Part shown: positions 53,872-63,100 of the stretch, in pieces
How the letters are laid out: each line of letters begins with the position of its first letter
How positions within the stretch are numbered: position 1 is the first letter of the stretch
Assembly (NCBI RefSeq): GCF_030232885.1
Contig: NZ_JASPGD010000008.1
Span: 34,562 to 98,561, forward strand
Length of the DNA: 64,000 nucleotides
Source: Corynebacterium sp. MSK297
GTDB taxonomy: Bacteria; Actinomycetota; Actinomycetes; Mycobacteriales; Mycobacteriaceae
Direction of reading: 5' to 3'
The notes under the pieces: generated by a model
What the model was told of the DNA's origin: nothing
What the model saw: the letters and a program-made list of their open reading frames with translations, nothing else
The model's database searches: none
Translations under genes and position numbers: made by a program

Positions 53872-54927
53872 CTAGCACACCGAGATATACGCGGTGTTCT
53901 CGCCGGAGCCGTTACCACCGTTGCCTTCCGCAGTGGGTTCCATGGCGCGTTCTACAGTGCGGCCGATAACCGGGTAACCAGGCACTTCGCCGATGACCAG
54001 CAAGCCGCCGGAGGTTTGGGCGTCGGCCAGGAAGATCAAGTCTTCTTCCGAAATCGCCTCCGATTCCACCGACAAGTGCGGGCGCACCCAATCCAGGTTG
54101 CGGTGTGAACCGCCGGGGATGAAGCCGTCGGCAAGCGCTTCCTTGGCGCCGTCGATGGCAGGAACCGCGGAAAAGTCCAGTTCCGCGGCCACCCCGGATG
54201 CCCGGCACATTTTGTACAAATGCCCCAGCAAACCGAAGCCGGTGACATCCGTGGCCGCCATTGCGCCCGCCGCCAGCGCGGCCTGCGAAGCTTCGCGGTT
54301 GAGGGCGGTCATGGAATCAACAGCTGCCTGGGAAACCTCCCCGGTGGCTTTGTGCTTGTTATTCAGAATTCCCACGCCGATCGGCTTGGTTAACGTGATG
54401 GGCAAACCGGGCTGGGCGGCGTCGTTACGCATGAGTTTTTCTGGTGCGACAATGCCGGTGGCAGCCATGCCGTACATCGGTTCCGGAGCGGTGATCGAGT
54501 GCCCACCGGTGACAGAAATGCCTGCTTGGGTGGCCACATCCATACCGCCGCGTAGGACCTCGCGCAGCACGTCCAGGCCGAGTATGTCGTTGGGCCAGCC
54601 CACCAGGTTGATCGCGGTCACCGGGGTGCCGCCCATGGCGTAGACGTCGGAAAGCGCATTGGCGGCTGCTACCCGGCCCCAGTCATAAGGGTCGTTGAGC
54701 ATGGGGGTGAAAAAGTCTGCGGTAGAGATCACGGCCAACCCGTCCTGGATTTTTACGGCCGCGGCATCGTCGCCGTCGTCCAGCCCGACCAGCACGTTGG
54801 GGTCGGCTTTGCCGATCAGGCCCTCGACGGCCGATTCCAACTCCCCGGCTGGGATCTTGCAGGCGCAGCCACCGCCGGCGGCAAACGAGGTGAGGTTGAT
54901 GTTATTGCTTCCAGCTTCGTCACTCAT
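53872..54927 (-). CDS. selD: selenide, water dikinase (selenophosphate synthetase)
   Basis: This 351-aa enzyme makes selenophosphate, the selenium donor. The glycine-rich N-terminal loop SFAAGGGCACKIP has Cys21 and Lys24, corresponding to the catalytic Cys17 and Lys20 of E. coli SelD. So the enzyme uses Cys, not Sec. LVGLDDGDDAAA and TADFFTPMLNDPYDWGRVAAANALSDVYAMGG hold the ATP/Mg-binding Asp residues. It is convergent with the formate dehydrogenase operon and divergent from tRNA-Sec. Confidence 0.95.
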   Translation of the reverse strand: MSDEAGSNNINLTSFAAGGGCACKIPAGELESAVEGLIGKADPNVLVGLDDGDDAAAVKIQDGLAVISTADFFTPMLNDPYDWGRVAAANALSDVYAMGGTPVTAINLVGWPNDILGLDVLREVLRGGMDVATQAGISVTGGHSITAPEPMYGMAATGIVAPEKLMRNDAAQPGLPITLTKPIGVGILNNKHKATGEVSQAAVDSMTALNREASQAALAAGAMAATDVTGFGLLGHLYKMCRASGVAAELDFSAVPAIDGAKEALADGFIPGGSHRNLDWVRPHLSVESEAISEEDLIFLADAQTSGGLLVIGEVPGYPVIGRTVERAMEPTAEGNGGNGSGENTAYISVC

Positions 54928-55026
54928 AGGCCTATGCTACCTGTGCGCCGTCGCTGTACCGGTGTGCTCGTTATTCTGCTGCCTACTCCGCCACCCTGCA
55001 CCTGTGCCCTAGTAAACTGACGCGGT

Positions 55027-55122
55027 GGAGGCGTATGCGTTCCTGGTGGGCGCCCCGGTCTTCAAAACCGGTGAGGCCGAGCATCTCGGTCTGGCAGGTT
55101 CGATTCCTGTCCGTCTCCGCCA
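55027..55122 (+). tRNA. selC: tRNA-Sec (anticodon TCA)
   Basis: The anticodon stem CCGGT/ACCGG encloses CTTCAAA, with anticodon TCA. The acceptor GGAGGCG pairs with the end of CCGTCTCC (55111-55118, with one G-T and a mismatch at the eighth position), followed by G and encoded CCA. The very long variable arm (GAGGCCGAGCATCTCGGTCT) and GCAGGTTCGATTCCTGT T-arm are tRNA-Sec traits. It lies 53 nt upstream of selA. Confidence 0.94.
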
Positions 55123-55175
55123 CAAATTTTGCCACAAGGCAGGCAAGTTTCCCGCCCTGCAAGGAGGTCGCCACG

Positions 55176-56510
55176 GTGCCTGATTCTTTAACGCCTGACA
55201 ACGATCCCCGCAGGAATATCCCGAAGATGGATCAACTGTTGCAGCTTCCCGCCGTCGAATCGGCACGTGAGAAGCTCGCAGAGCACACCATCCGCGCGGC
55301 CATAAAAAACATTCTTGCCGACGCCCGCCGCGGGGCCATCGCTGTCGATTCCATCGAAGAGCGCATCACCGAGGCCCTACGCGCGCAGCAGCCGTTTGCC
55401 CTGCGCCCGGTCCTGAACGCCACCGGGGTGATCATCCACACCAACCTGGGCCGCGCCCCGCTGCCACCGGCTGCCGTGGAAGCACTGCAGGCTGCGGCTT
55501 CGTACACGGACGTGGAAATGGATCTGGCCAGCGGTAAGCGATCGAAAAACCGTGGGGCGGGAGCTACCCAGGCGTTGCTGGATGCGTGCCCAGCGGCGGA
55601 GGACGCGCTGATCGTTAACAATGGGGCCTCCGCATTGTTGCTGGCGACGGCGGCGCTGGCGCCGAACCAAGAGGTGATTATCTCCCGTGGCGAGTTGATC
55701 GAGATCGGCGCCGGGTTCCGCTTGCCGGAGCTCATTGAATCCACCGCGACGCGTCTGCGCGAGGTGGGTGCGAGCAACCGCACGCACCTGGCGGATTATG
55801 ACAACGCGATCACCGCAAATACTGGCGCGATTTTAAAAGTACACCCGTCGAATTTCCGGATGGAAGGATTCACGGCTGCGGTGGGCGTCGACAAGCTGCG
55901 CCAGCTCGCGCGCACCCACGGCAAGTACTTGCTTGTGGATCTGGGTTCGGGCCTGCTCACGCATGATCCCGCGTTGCCGGAGGAACCAGATATTCATAGC
56001 CAGCTGGCTGCCGGGGCGGATGTGGTGATTGCTAGTGGCGATAAGCTGCTTGGCGGCCCGCAAGCGGGCATTGTGCTGGGGAGCGCCGAGGCGATTGCGA
56101 AAATGAAAAAGCATCCGTTGGCGCGGGCGGTGCGCATTGATAAGTTGCGCCTGAATGCCTTGCAAGCAGCGGTAACGACGCCGTCGAACGCCGTGCAGGA
56201 TGCATTGCATATTGATCCGCAGCGGTATCGCGAGCGCACGCAGGCTCTTGCCGACGCCACCGGTGGCCGCGTCGTGGAGCATGACGGGCGCGTCGGTGGC
56301 GGGGGAGCGCCGGAGTATCCGTTGCCTGGTGTGGCGGTGGCTCTGCCGGAGTCGCTGGCTGCGCCGTTGCGGCAGGCCAGCCCACCGGTGCTCGCGCGGG
56401 TGCATGATGGCCAGTGTGTGGTGGATGTGCGCTGCGTACCGGAAGACCAGGATGAGCTGCTGGCCCAGACCATTCGGGGCGTTCAACAGCCCACCCAGGA
56501 GGCGAACTAA
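55176..56510 (+). CDS. selA: L-seryl-tRNA(Sec) selenium transferase
   Basis: This 444-aa PLP enzyme converts seryl-tRNA(Sec) to selenocysteyl-tRNA(Sec). The start is GTG 55176 behind the strong AAGGAGG at 55161-55167; an earlier reading frame would run through the tRNA gene and is discarded. It has LNATGVIIHTNLGRAPL at the N-terminal domain, NNGASALLL, VDLGSGLLTHD and the PLP lysine Lys290 in ASGDKLLGGPQAG. The stop TAA directly precedes the selB ATG. Confidence 0.95.
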   Translation: MPDSLTPDNDPRRNIPKMDQLLQLPAVESAREKLAEHTIRAAIKNILADARRGAIAVDSIEERITEALRAQQPFALRPVLNATGVIIHTNLGRAPLPPAAVEALQAAASYTDVEMDLASGKRSKNRGAGATQALLDACPAAEDALIVNNGASALLLATAALAPNQEVIISRGELIEIGAGFRLPELIESTATRLREVGASNRTHLADYDNAITANTGAILKVHPSNFRMEGFTAAVGVDKLRQLARTHGKYLLVDLGSGLLTHDPALPEEPDIHSQLAAGADVVIASGDKLLGGPQAGIVLGSAEAIAKMKKHPLARAVRIDKLRLNALQAAVTTPSNAVQDALHIDPQRYRERTQALADATGGRVVEHDGRVGGGGAPEYPLPGVAVALPESLAAPLRQASPPVLARVHDGQCVVDVRCVPEDQDELLAQTIRGVQQPTQEAN

Positions 56511-58382
56511 ATGCACGTCGTTGCCACCGCCGGGCACGTTGACCACGGCAAATCCGCTTTGGTGCGCGCCCTGACGGATATGGACCCGGATCGCTGGGCG
56601 GAAGAAAAGCGCCGCGGGCTGACCATTGATCTGGGCTTTGTTTGGACGACGCTGCCGTCCGGCACGGATCTGGCGTTCGTGGATGTGCCCGGGCACGAGA
56701 AGTTCCTGGGCAATATGCTCGCCGGTGTGGGCCCGGCGCCGGTGGTCATTTTCGTGGTCGCTGCCGATGAAGGTTGGCAGGAGCAGTCGACAGATCACCG
56801 CGATGCCCTTCGCGCGCTGGATATCCGGCATGGGCTGATCGCCCTGACCCGTGCTGATCGCGCCGATGCCGCCCGTCGTGCCGAGGTCGCCGCCCAGGTG
56901 CGCCATGAGCTGGCGGGCACCGCGCTTGCCGACGCGCCCCTGGTGGAAGTCTCCGCCCATACCGGCGAGGGCATCGCGCAGATGCGGCAGGTTTTGGATG
57001 AGGTGCTGGCAAAGGTGCCTGCCCCGGACCCGCAGGCGCGGGTGCGGGTGTGGATTGATCGCGCGTTTTCCGTGAAAGGCGCTGGCACCGTGGTTACCGG
57101 AACATTGGCGGCGGGCACGCTGCGGGTGGGGGATACCTTGCAGTTGGCCAGCCCGGACGGCACTCGCGTGGTGGAAGTGCGCGGCTTGCATAGCGAAAAT
57201 ACCGCCCACCAGGTGTTGGGCCCGACTTCTCGGGTTGCAGTGAATCTGCGCGGGATCAGCTCCGATGCCATCCATCGCGGCCACAGTCTGGTGAGCTCGG
57301 GTGCGTGGGAGTTGGTGGAGCAGGTCGATGTGCGCCGCACCTTTGGCCAGGATTTTTATGAGTTTCCGCAGAATATCGTCGTCCACATTGGCACTGCTGG
57401 GCTGGAGGCGCGCGTGCGGCCGTTGTCCGCGGATTATGCGCGGTTGAATTTGGCGCACCCGTTGCCGCTGCAGTTGTTGGATCGCTTCGTGGTGCGCAGC
57501 CCGGGTGGGCGGCATGTGAGTGCCGGGGTGCAGGTTATTGATGTGTATCCGCCGGAGCTGAACCGTCGTGGTGCGGCGCGTCGGCGTGCAGAGGAATTGG
57601 AACTGCTTGCCGACGGCAACAGCGCTGGTCGCGACCGCAATGACCGCAGCCCCAGCGATGCCACCACTACTGCCGCGGCCAGCCCGAGTCCGTTCACCGA
57701 TCCCACAGGCTACATCCAGCGCGTCGGTTACGTGCCCGTCGGCAAGTTGCAGCGCGCCGGGTTCAGCGTGAGTGATCCGGCTGTCCCGCCGCAGGGCATT
57801 ATTGCTTTCCGGCAGTGGTGGATCGCCGCCCGGCAGATCACGCGCTGGAAAAACCAGCTGCTGGTGGTGTTGGAGAAGCACGCGCAGGATAATCCGCTGG
57901 CCGCAGGCATGCCGCGTAAGGCTGCGATGGATGCGCTGGACTTGCGCGAGGATGCGCTGCTGGGCATCGCGGTGGCCGCCGCCAAGGTGGAACAGGCCGA
58001 CGGGCTGCTGCGTCTGCCGGGGCACAAGGTGGATCTGGGTGAGGCGGCAGCATCCGTCGTCAAGCTGGAAACCTGGCTTGCCGACGACCCCTTCGCCGCA
58101 CCGGAGGCGGATGAGCTGCAGGAACTCCGGTTGGGTGCCAAGCAGTTGGCGGCGGCGGAAAATGCGGGGCGTTTATTGCGGTTGTCGCAGGGGATTGTGC
58201 TGCTGCCGTCTGCTGTACAGGAGGCGAAAAAGCGTATCGCGCAGCTGGAGCAACCGTTTACACTGTCGGCAGCTCGGAAAGCTTTGTCGACCACGCGCCG
58301 GGTGGCCATCCCGCTGCTGGAGTATCTCGATGAGCAGGGTATTACCCGTCGCCTGGATGGTGGTTTGCGGGAGCTGCGGTAG
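56511..58382 (+). CDS. selB: selenocysteine-specific elongation factor SelB
   Basis: This 623-aa EF-Tu-like GTPase has G1 AGHVDHGKSALV (residues 7-18), G3 DVPGHEKF and G4-like LTRADRAD. Domains II and III follow, then C-terminal winged helices that recognise the SECIS hairpin (from about residue 400). A Ser/Thr/Ala-rich linker (GRDRNDRSPSDATTTAAA) separates them. It delivers Sec-tRNA to the fdhA UGA. The ATG follows the selA stop without a gap. Confidence 0.95.
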   Translation: MHVVATAGHVDHGKSALVRALTDMDPDRWAEEKRRGLTIDLGFVWTTLPSGTDLAFVDVPGHEKFLGNMLAGVGPAPVVIFVVAADEGWQEQSTDHRDALRALDIRHGLIALTRADRADAARRAEVAAQVRHELAGTALADAPLVEVSAHTGEGIAQMRQVLDEVLAKVPAPDPQARVRVWIDRAFSVKGAGTVVTGTLAAGTLRVGDTLQLASPDGTRVVEVRGLHSENTAHQVLGPTSRVAVNLRGISSDAIHRGHSLVSSGAWELVEQVDVRRTFGQDFYEFPQNIVVHIGTAGLEARVRPLSADYARLNLAHPLPLQLLDRFVVRSPGGRHVSAGVQVIDVYPPELNRRGAARRRAEELELLADGNSAGRDRNDRSPSDATTTAAASPSPFTDPTGYIQRVGYVPVGKLQRAGFSVSDPAVPPQGIIAFRQWWIAARQITRWKNQLLVVLEKHAQDNPLAAGMPRKAAMDALDLREDALLGIAVAAAKVEQADGLLRLPGHKVDLGEAAASVVKLETWLADDPFAAPEADELQELRLGAKQLAAAENAGRLLRLSQGIVLLPSAVQEAKKRIAQLEQPFTLSAARKALSTTRRVAIPLLEYLDEQGITRRLDGGLRELR

Positions 58383-58444
58383 TGTGCGGTGCTTTGAATT
58401 CCGTGGGCACGGTGACAATGGGCCACAATGAAAATAATGAAAGA

Positions 58445-58499
58445 GACCGGCCCTGGGCTTCCACCAAGAGTGGAGAGCGGAACCGGTCGTGTTGTTTTT
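58445..58499 (+). terminator. rho-independent terminator after selB
   Basis: GACCGG (58445-58450) pairs with CCGGTC (58483-58488), with further weak pairing inside. A T-rich tail GTTGTTTTTATT follows from about 58491. It lies about 60 bp downstream of the selB stop. Confidence 0.6.
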
Positions 58500-58557
58500 A
58501 TTGTAGCGCACTTTTGCAATTAACTGAGCTGACAGCGCGATCAGAGCTCAGCGGTGT

Positions 58558-58680
58558 GGTCTACTGTAAAGCTACTCTAAAGTACTCTAACACTAGATGT
58601 TAGAGTAGAAAATCCCCATGACCAGCTGAAACGGTCTACTGTTAAAGCTACTCTAAAGTTACTCTAACAATGTTAGAGTA
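58558..58680. promoter_or_regulatory. duplicated palindromic operators before the AlbA_2 gene
   Basis: A segment of about 55 bp beginning GGTCTACTGT is present twice, from 58558 and from 58633. Each copy contains the palindrome TACTCTAACA / TGTTAGAGTA: 58583-58592 with 58598-58607 (5-bp spacer) and 58660-58669 with 58671-58680 (1-bp spacer). An extra CTACTCTAA half-site precedes each palindrome. The proximal one ends 6 bp before the ATG. The rest of 58383-58686 holds only a terminator and upstream sequence. Confidence 0.85.
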
Positions 58681-58686
58681 GAAATC

Positions 58687-60099
58687 ATGACAGCAGTAGA
58701 GGTGGATCGGGCCTTATCGCTTCCGGCGGAGCAAGCAGTATCGGCACTTCTGAAACTTCCAGAGTCGCAGTGGTATGAACGCAAATCGGGTGCGGTGAAG
58801 CCAAGCGATTTCGCGAAACCCTTAATCGCTATGGCAAATGCTGAAGGCGGCGTAGTGGTTGCTGGTTTGCATGGTGGCAAAATTTCTCCAGTCAGCGACA
58901 AACAGGAAAACGAGTTACGCCGTGTAGCTCATAACTTCATTGATCCACCTGTGCGGTTATCGGTAGAAGAGCTGTCTACGGCCGAAGGTAAAGTCTTGGT
59001 GTTTCGGGTTGGTATGTCCGAATATGTGCACCAAGATAACCGTGGGGATTGTTACCAGCGTATGGGCGATTCCACCCTGAAGTTGTCGTTTGCGCAGCGG
59101 CAAGAACTTGAATGGGATCGGGGAGCATCACGGTTTGAGTCGACGCCAGTGCCTGGTGGAGGCAGCTTTGACGAGGTTTTGGATCCGCAAAAGGTAGAAG
59201 AATTCCGGGCGTTGCTGACATCATCAAGCCCGCAATTAGCGTTGCAAGCACGGGATTTATTGACTCGAAAAGAGGAGGTCACAGTTGCAGCAGCGCTATT
59301 GTTTGCACACAGGCCGCAGATTTTTTATCCCAATGCGCATGTAAGAATTTTGCGCTACGACGATAATGATCGTGGTGCTGGACGACGACAAAATCTTGTT
59401 CACGGGGGAGATATACGCGCTGAAGGCGCGATCCCTGAGCAGCTTTCGGCAGCGACAGAAGCTATTGAGCAGCTCATGCCTAAGCGGCAAGCATTGGGGG
59501 ATGCCGGGCGGTTTGTGCCTCATGCAATTGTTCCGAAGGACGCATGGCTTGAAGGTTTGGTAAATGCGTTGGTTCACCGTTCGTACAGCATGGGCGGTGA
59601 TCATATTCGGGTAGAAATCTTTCCTAACCGTATAGAGATTACTAATCCTGGTAGGTTCCTCGGTTTGAACCGAATTGATAATCCAGAGCAGATTAGCCGG
59701 AACGCGCGTAACCCTCGCATTGCAAGGGTATGTGCGGATCTCGGGATTACTCAGGAATTAGGTGAAGGTATTCGTCGTATATTCCAGGAGATGCGCACAT
59801 CGGGGCTAGTGGATCCAGTGTATGAGCAGGTGAATGAGTCGGTAAAATTGACTTTGCATGCAAGCAATGCTATTCCAGCAGATTTAACGCGAGACTTGGG
59901 CCGGGCAGCATTGGAAATTCTCACAGTGCTCCGGCAGTCCCAAAAGCAATTAGGGACTGGGGAGATAACCGAGTTAGTAAGTCTTGCGCGCCCTACTGTG
60001 CTGCGCCATTTGAAAGAGTTGCATTCGCGTGGCCTGGTTGCGTGGCATAAACAGAGCCCGAATGATCCTCGCGCAACGTGGTCACTCGAATGGACTTGA
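58687..60099 (+). CDS. AlbA_2/Schlafen-domain ATP-binding regulator (COG2865-like)
   Basis: This 470-aa protein has an N-terminal AlbA_2 domain (ESQWYERKSGAVKPSDFAKPLIAMANAEGGVVVAGL, about residues 26-61). A central HATPase-like region (NALVHRSYSMGGDHIRVEIFPNRIEITNPG) follows, then a C-terminal winged helix (TGEITELVSLARPTVLRHLKELHSRGLVAWH). Such proteins are DNA-binding regulators or defence-associated factors of uncertain role. It is likely autoregulated through the palindromes at 58558-58680. It is isolated, next to the selB operon, as expected for an acquired gene. Confidence 0.87.
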   Translation: MTAVEVDRALSLPAEQAVSALLKLPESQWYERKSGAVKPSDFAKPLIAMANAEGGVVVAGLHGGKISPVSDKQENELRRVAHNFIDPPVRLSVEELSTAEGKVLVFRVGMSEYVHQDNRGDCYQRMGDSTLKLSFAQRQELEWDRGASRFESTPVPGGGSFDEVLDPQKVEEFRALLTSSSPQLALQARDLLTRKEEVTVAAALLFAHRPQIFYPNAHVRILRYDDNDRGAGRRQNLVHGGDIRAEGAIPEQLSAATEAIEQLMPKRQALGDAGRFVPHAIVPKDAWLEGLVNALVHRSYSMGGDHIRVEIFPNRIEITNPGRFLGLNRIDNPEQISRNARNPRIARVCADLGITQELGEGIRRIFQEMRTSGLVDPVYEQVNESVKLTLHASNAIPADLTRDLGRAALEILTVLRQSQKQLGTGEITELVSLARPTVLRHLKELHSRGLVAWHKQSPNDPRATWSLEWT

Positions 60100-60132
60100 C
60101 CAGAGTAGAACCATCCCGGCTTCTCCGTTGCC

Positions 60133-60168
60133 TTAGCTGTTGCCCTAGTCGTTGTCCTAGTCTGCGTC
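60133..60168 (-). repeat. 12-bp tandem repeat of the helicase 3' end with in-frame stops
   Basis: On the plus strand units start at 60133 (TTAGCTGTTGCC), 60145 (CTAGTCGTTGTC) and 60157 (CTAGTCTGCGTC). Each begins with a reversed stop codon. The last one holds the real TAG of the helicase gene. The spacing of 12 puts all three stops in the same reading frame. Confidence 0.85.
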
Positions 60169-63100
60169 GAAGAGCTCCCGGAGGACATCGGCGTTTAATT
60201 CGACACCACCTGTCTGGCCAGATTGGCCGGGTTCTAAGAAGTTTTCCATGAGCTCGCGCTTGGAATCCTGCAAGGCGACAACCTGATCTTCGATGGTATC
60301 CATGGACACCAGACGGAATACAGTCACTGGAACTTTTTGGCCAATACGGTGAGCACGGTCAATGGCTTGTTGCTCTGCTGCCGGGTTCCACCACGGATCA
60401 AGCAAAATCACGTAATTAGCAGAGGTCAGGTTGAGCCCCACTCCGCCTGCTTTCAAGCTAATCAAAAAGACTTGGTTGTCACCATTGCTGAACTCGTCGA
60501 TGACGTCCTGCCGGTTTTTGGTCTGCCCATCGAGATAGCTCGTAGGAATATCAGCTGCCTCCAAATGCTCACGTACTTTGCGCAAAAAGGTGGTGAATTG
60601 GCTGAAAATTAGCACGCGGTGGCCTTCTTGCACGATGCTTTCTAATAGCTCATCCAAGACCCGCAACTTGGATGAGGTTGCCGTGGAATCGGGGATAGCC
60701 AGCTGTGGATCAATGGCTAGTTGCCGCAGCCGCGTAATGGCAGCGAGTACCTCGATGCGGTTGCCATCCGGATCGTCGGCAAGCAGCCCCAGAATGCGCT
60801 GCCGCTCCCGAGCAAAATGCAGGTCGTAGAGCTTGCGGTGGTTAGCAGCTAATTCCACCGGAACCACCTGGGTTTGGATTGGCGGAAGATCAAGTGCCAC
60901 ATCGGCTTTTCGCCGCCGCAGTAAAAATGGGGATGTGCGTTGGCGCAACACCTCCATTTTTTCGTCGTCGCCACGGGAAATTGGCCGTTCGAAGTGCTCG
61001 CGGAATTGTTTCACATTGCCGAGCAATCCCGGGGTGGTCAGGGAAAACATGGACCACGCATCGGATAGGGAGTTTTCGATTGGGGTGCCGGTGATGGCGA
61101 ATTTCTTGGCCACCCGCAGGTCGCGGATTGTGCTGAAGATCTTCGAGGCAGGGTTTTTCGCGTGCTGTGCTTCGTCGAGAATTACCCCGGACCAGTCGAC
61201 GTCCTGGTACTGGGCAGCTTCGAGGCGCAACAAGGTATATGAGGTAATGACGATGTCGTTATCGTCGGCAAGCTGGGAAAGGGATTTTTCACGACGCTTG
61301 CTGGTCGCATTCACCGTAGCCGCTTTCAGGTGTGGGGCGAATTTTGCTACCTCACGTGCCCAGTTACTCACTACAGACGTGGGTGCGACCACCAGCCATG
61401 GGCGCTCTGGGGAATCGACGATCATTGATAACACCTGCAGAGTCTTGCCCAGGCCCATGTCGTCGGCAAGCACACCGCCAAAACCACGCCGATTGAGTCC
61501 CGCTAACCAGCGAAAACCAGTTTCTTGGTAGGGCCGTAACTCCGCCTGCAGCTCAGCTGGCACGGAGAGTTGCCCCATTGGTTCGTGCACTGCATCGAGG
61601 GCGCTGCGCAGCCATTCATCCGGGGTGAAATTGATGGATTCGAGTGCTTCCAACTCATCCCAAAACGACGTGCGCACGCGGGGAACCTGCGGGCGGGAAG
61701 AACGAGTATCGCCCAGGGCGCGCGCTTCTTCCAACAACCTGGCGAAGGCGTCGTATTCCTCATTGTTCAAATCAGCATAGGTGCCGTTGTCGAGGATGAG
61801 CAGCCGGTGCGGATCGTTCAACGCTGCGATCAGTTTCGCTATAGGAACCGGCTGTTGATCCACCATAACCTGCACGTCCAGGCCAAACCAGTCATTAGCT
61901 CCGCGTTGGGCAGCAACTGCGACATCGACGTCGGACGCCGGGGTCAGTGCCGCTGTGCGTTGGGCGGCATCATCAATGTGCACGTCGACGCCCAGTTGTT
62001 CTAGCCGTGGCAGCCCGGTGCGGAAGAAATTTAGTAATTCTGCACCGTGCAGGGTGCCGTTGCGTGGTGTGAACCAGAGTAATCCGAGCAGTTCCTGTTC
62101 GGCATCGGCGTTGCGACGTGGATCAGAGGAAGCGTGCCCGGCATCTGGCAGGGAGATTGTGCGCCTGCCGTATACGAAATACCAGGTGAATTCCGCTGTT
62201 AAGGGGTGGTTGGCGTGCCGGTCTGTGGAAATATCGACCCGCAGATGCGGAGCCGGTGGCGGGCCTGGGGTAAAAGATTTATCTGGGCTGGCCCACGGAG
62301 TGTTGTTGTCCAGGCGGTCTAAAAAATCTTCTTCGAATTCATCTTTATCCTCGTCCGGGATGCGCACCGTGTGCTCCACTTCGTGGAGCCTTCGCCAGTG
62401 CTCACTGGCTGGTTCTGTAAAACGCGCAATGTGGAGCGTTTCGGTTTCATCGCGCCACACCGCCCCAAAGCCGGGGTATCCGAGCACTAATTCTGGTTCG
62501 ATAAAGCCTGCAGCGTGGAGGTGCAGTGTTGCGGTTAACTGAATATCGCCATCTTCGTGCTGGTGAAGGGCTAGGTAGGGGCGCACCAGGCCGTCGTGGA
62601 AGATGACGCGGCCATTGCTGGTGGCATCGACCAATTCGATGCCTTCTGCTGCGGTACGGGCGATGGCTTTCAGGGGTTCTGCATTGTCAATATGCGTTAA
62701 CGGCGCCAGCGTATGCTGGCTATCGAAGTATATCTCGTGGTTTATAAACGTATCCGTTAATTTCTGTGCTGCGTGCTCATGAGCAGGCAAAATTGTGGGA
62801 GCATAGGTCTGATTAAGGAAGCGGTGAAAGCTCACGTCGGTTTTGGCCCAGCTACGTTTGTTGATCTGGTTTTTCGTAGGGCGAACCAATTCCACAGACA
62901 GGCTTGCCGGTGCGTTGATTGGACCCCAGTGGGTTTCGCGTACACCGGCCGGAGAATAATTAAACAAGAGTGCAAGCCGGGTAGAACGCTCAGCCTGCGT
63001 CGTCTGGGGTCGGGATGGCTGTCTCTGGTGCCGCTGGGGTAGGCCGGCTGGCCTGGCAGGAGAGAAAATATTGTCTAAGTCATGCTTCCACCCTGGCTGC

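Noticed and set aside
55035..55175. Longer selA reading frame beginning inside tRNA-Sec
   Set aside because: The frame passes through the tRNA gene. A strong ribosome-binding site and GTG at 55176 give a start consistent with SelA length.
55833..58025. 730-codon open frame on the minus strand opposite selA/selB
   Set aside because: It is antisense to two well-identified genes, and its composition (Arg/His/Gln-rich) is that of a codon-bias shadow in GC-rich DNA.
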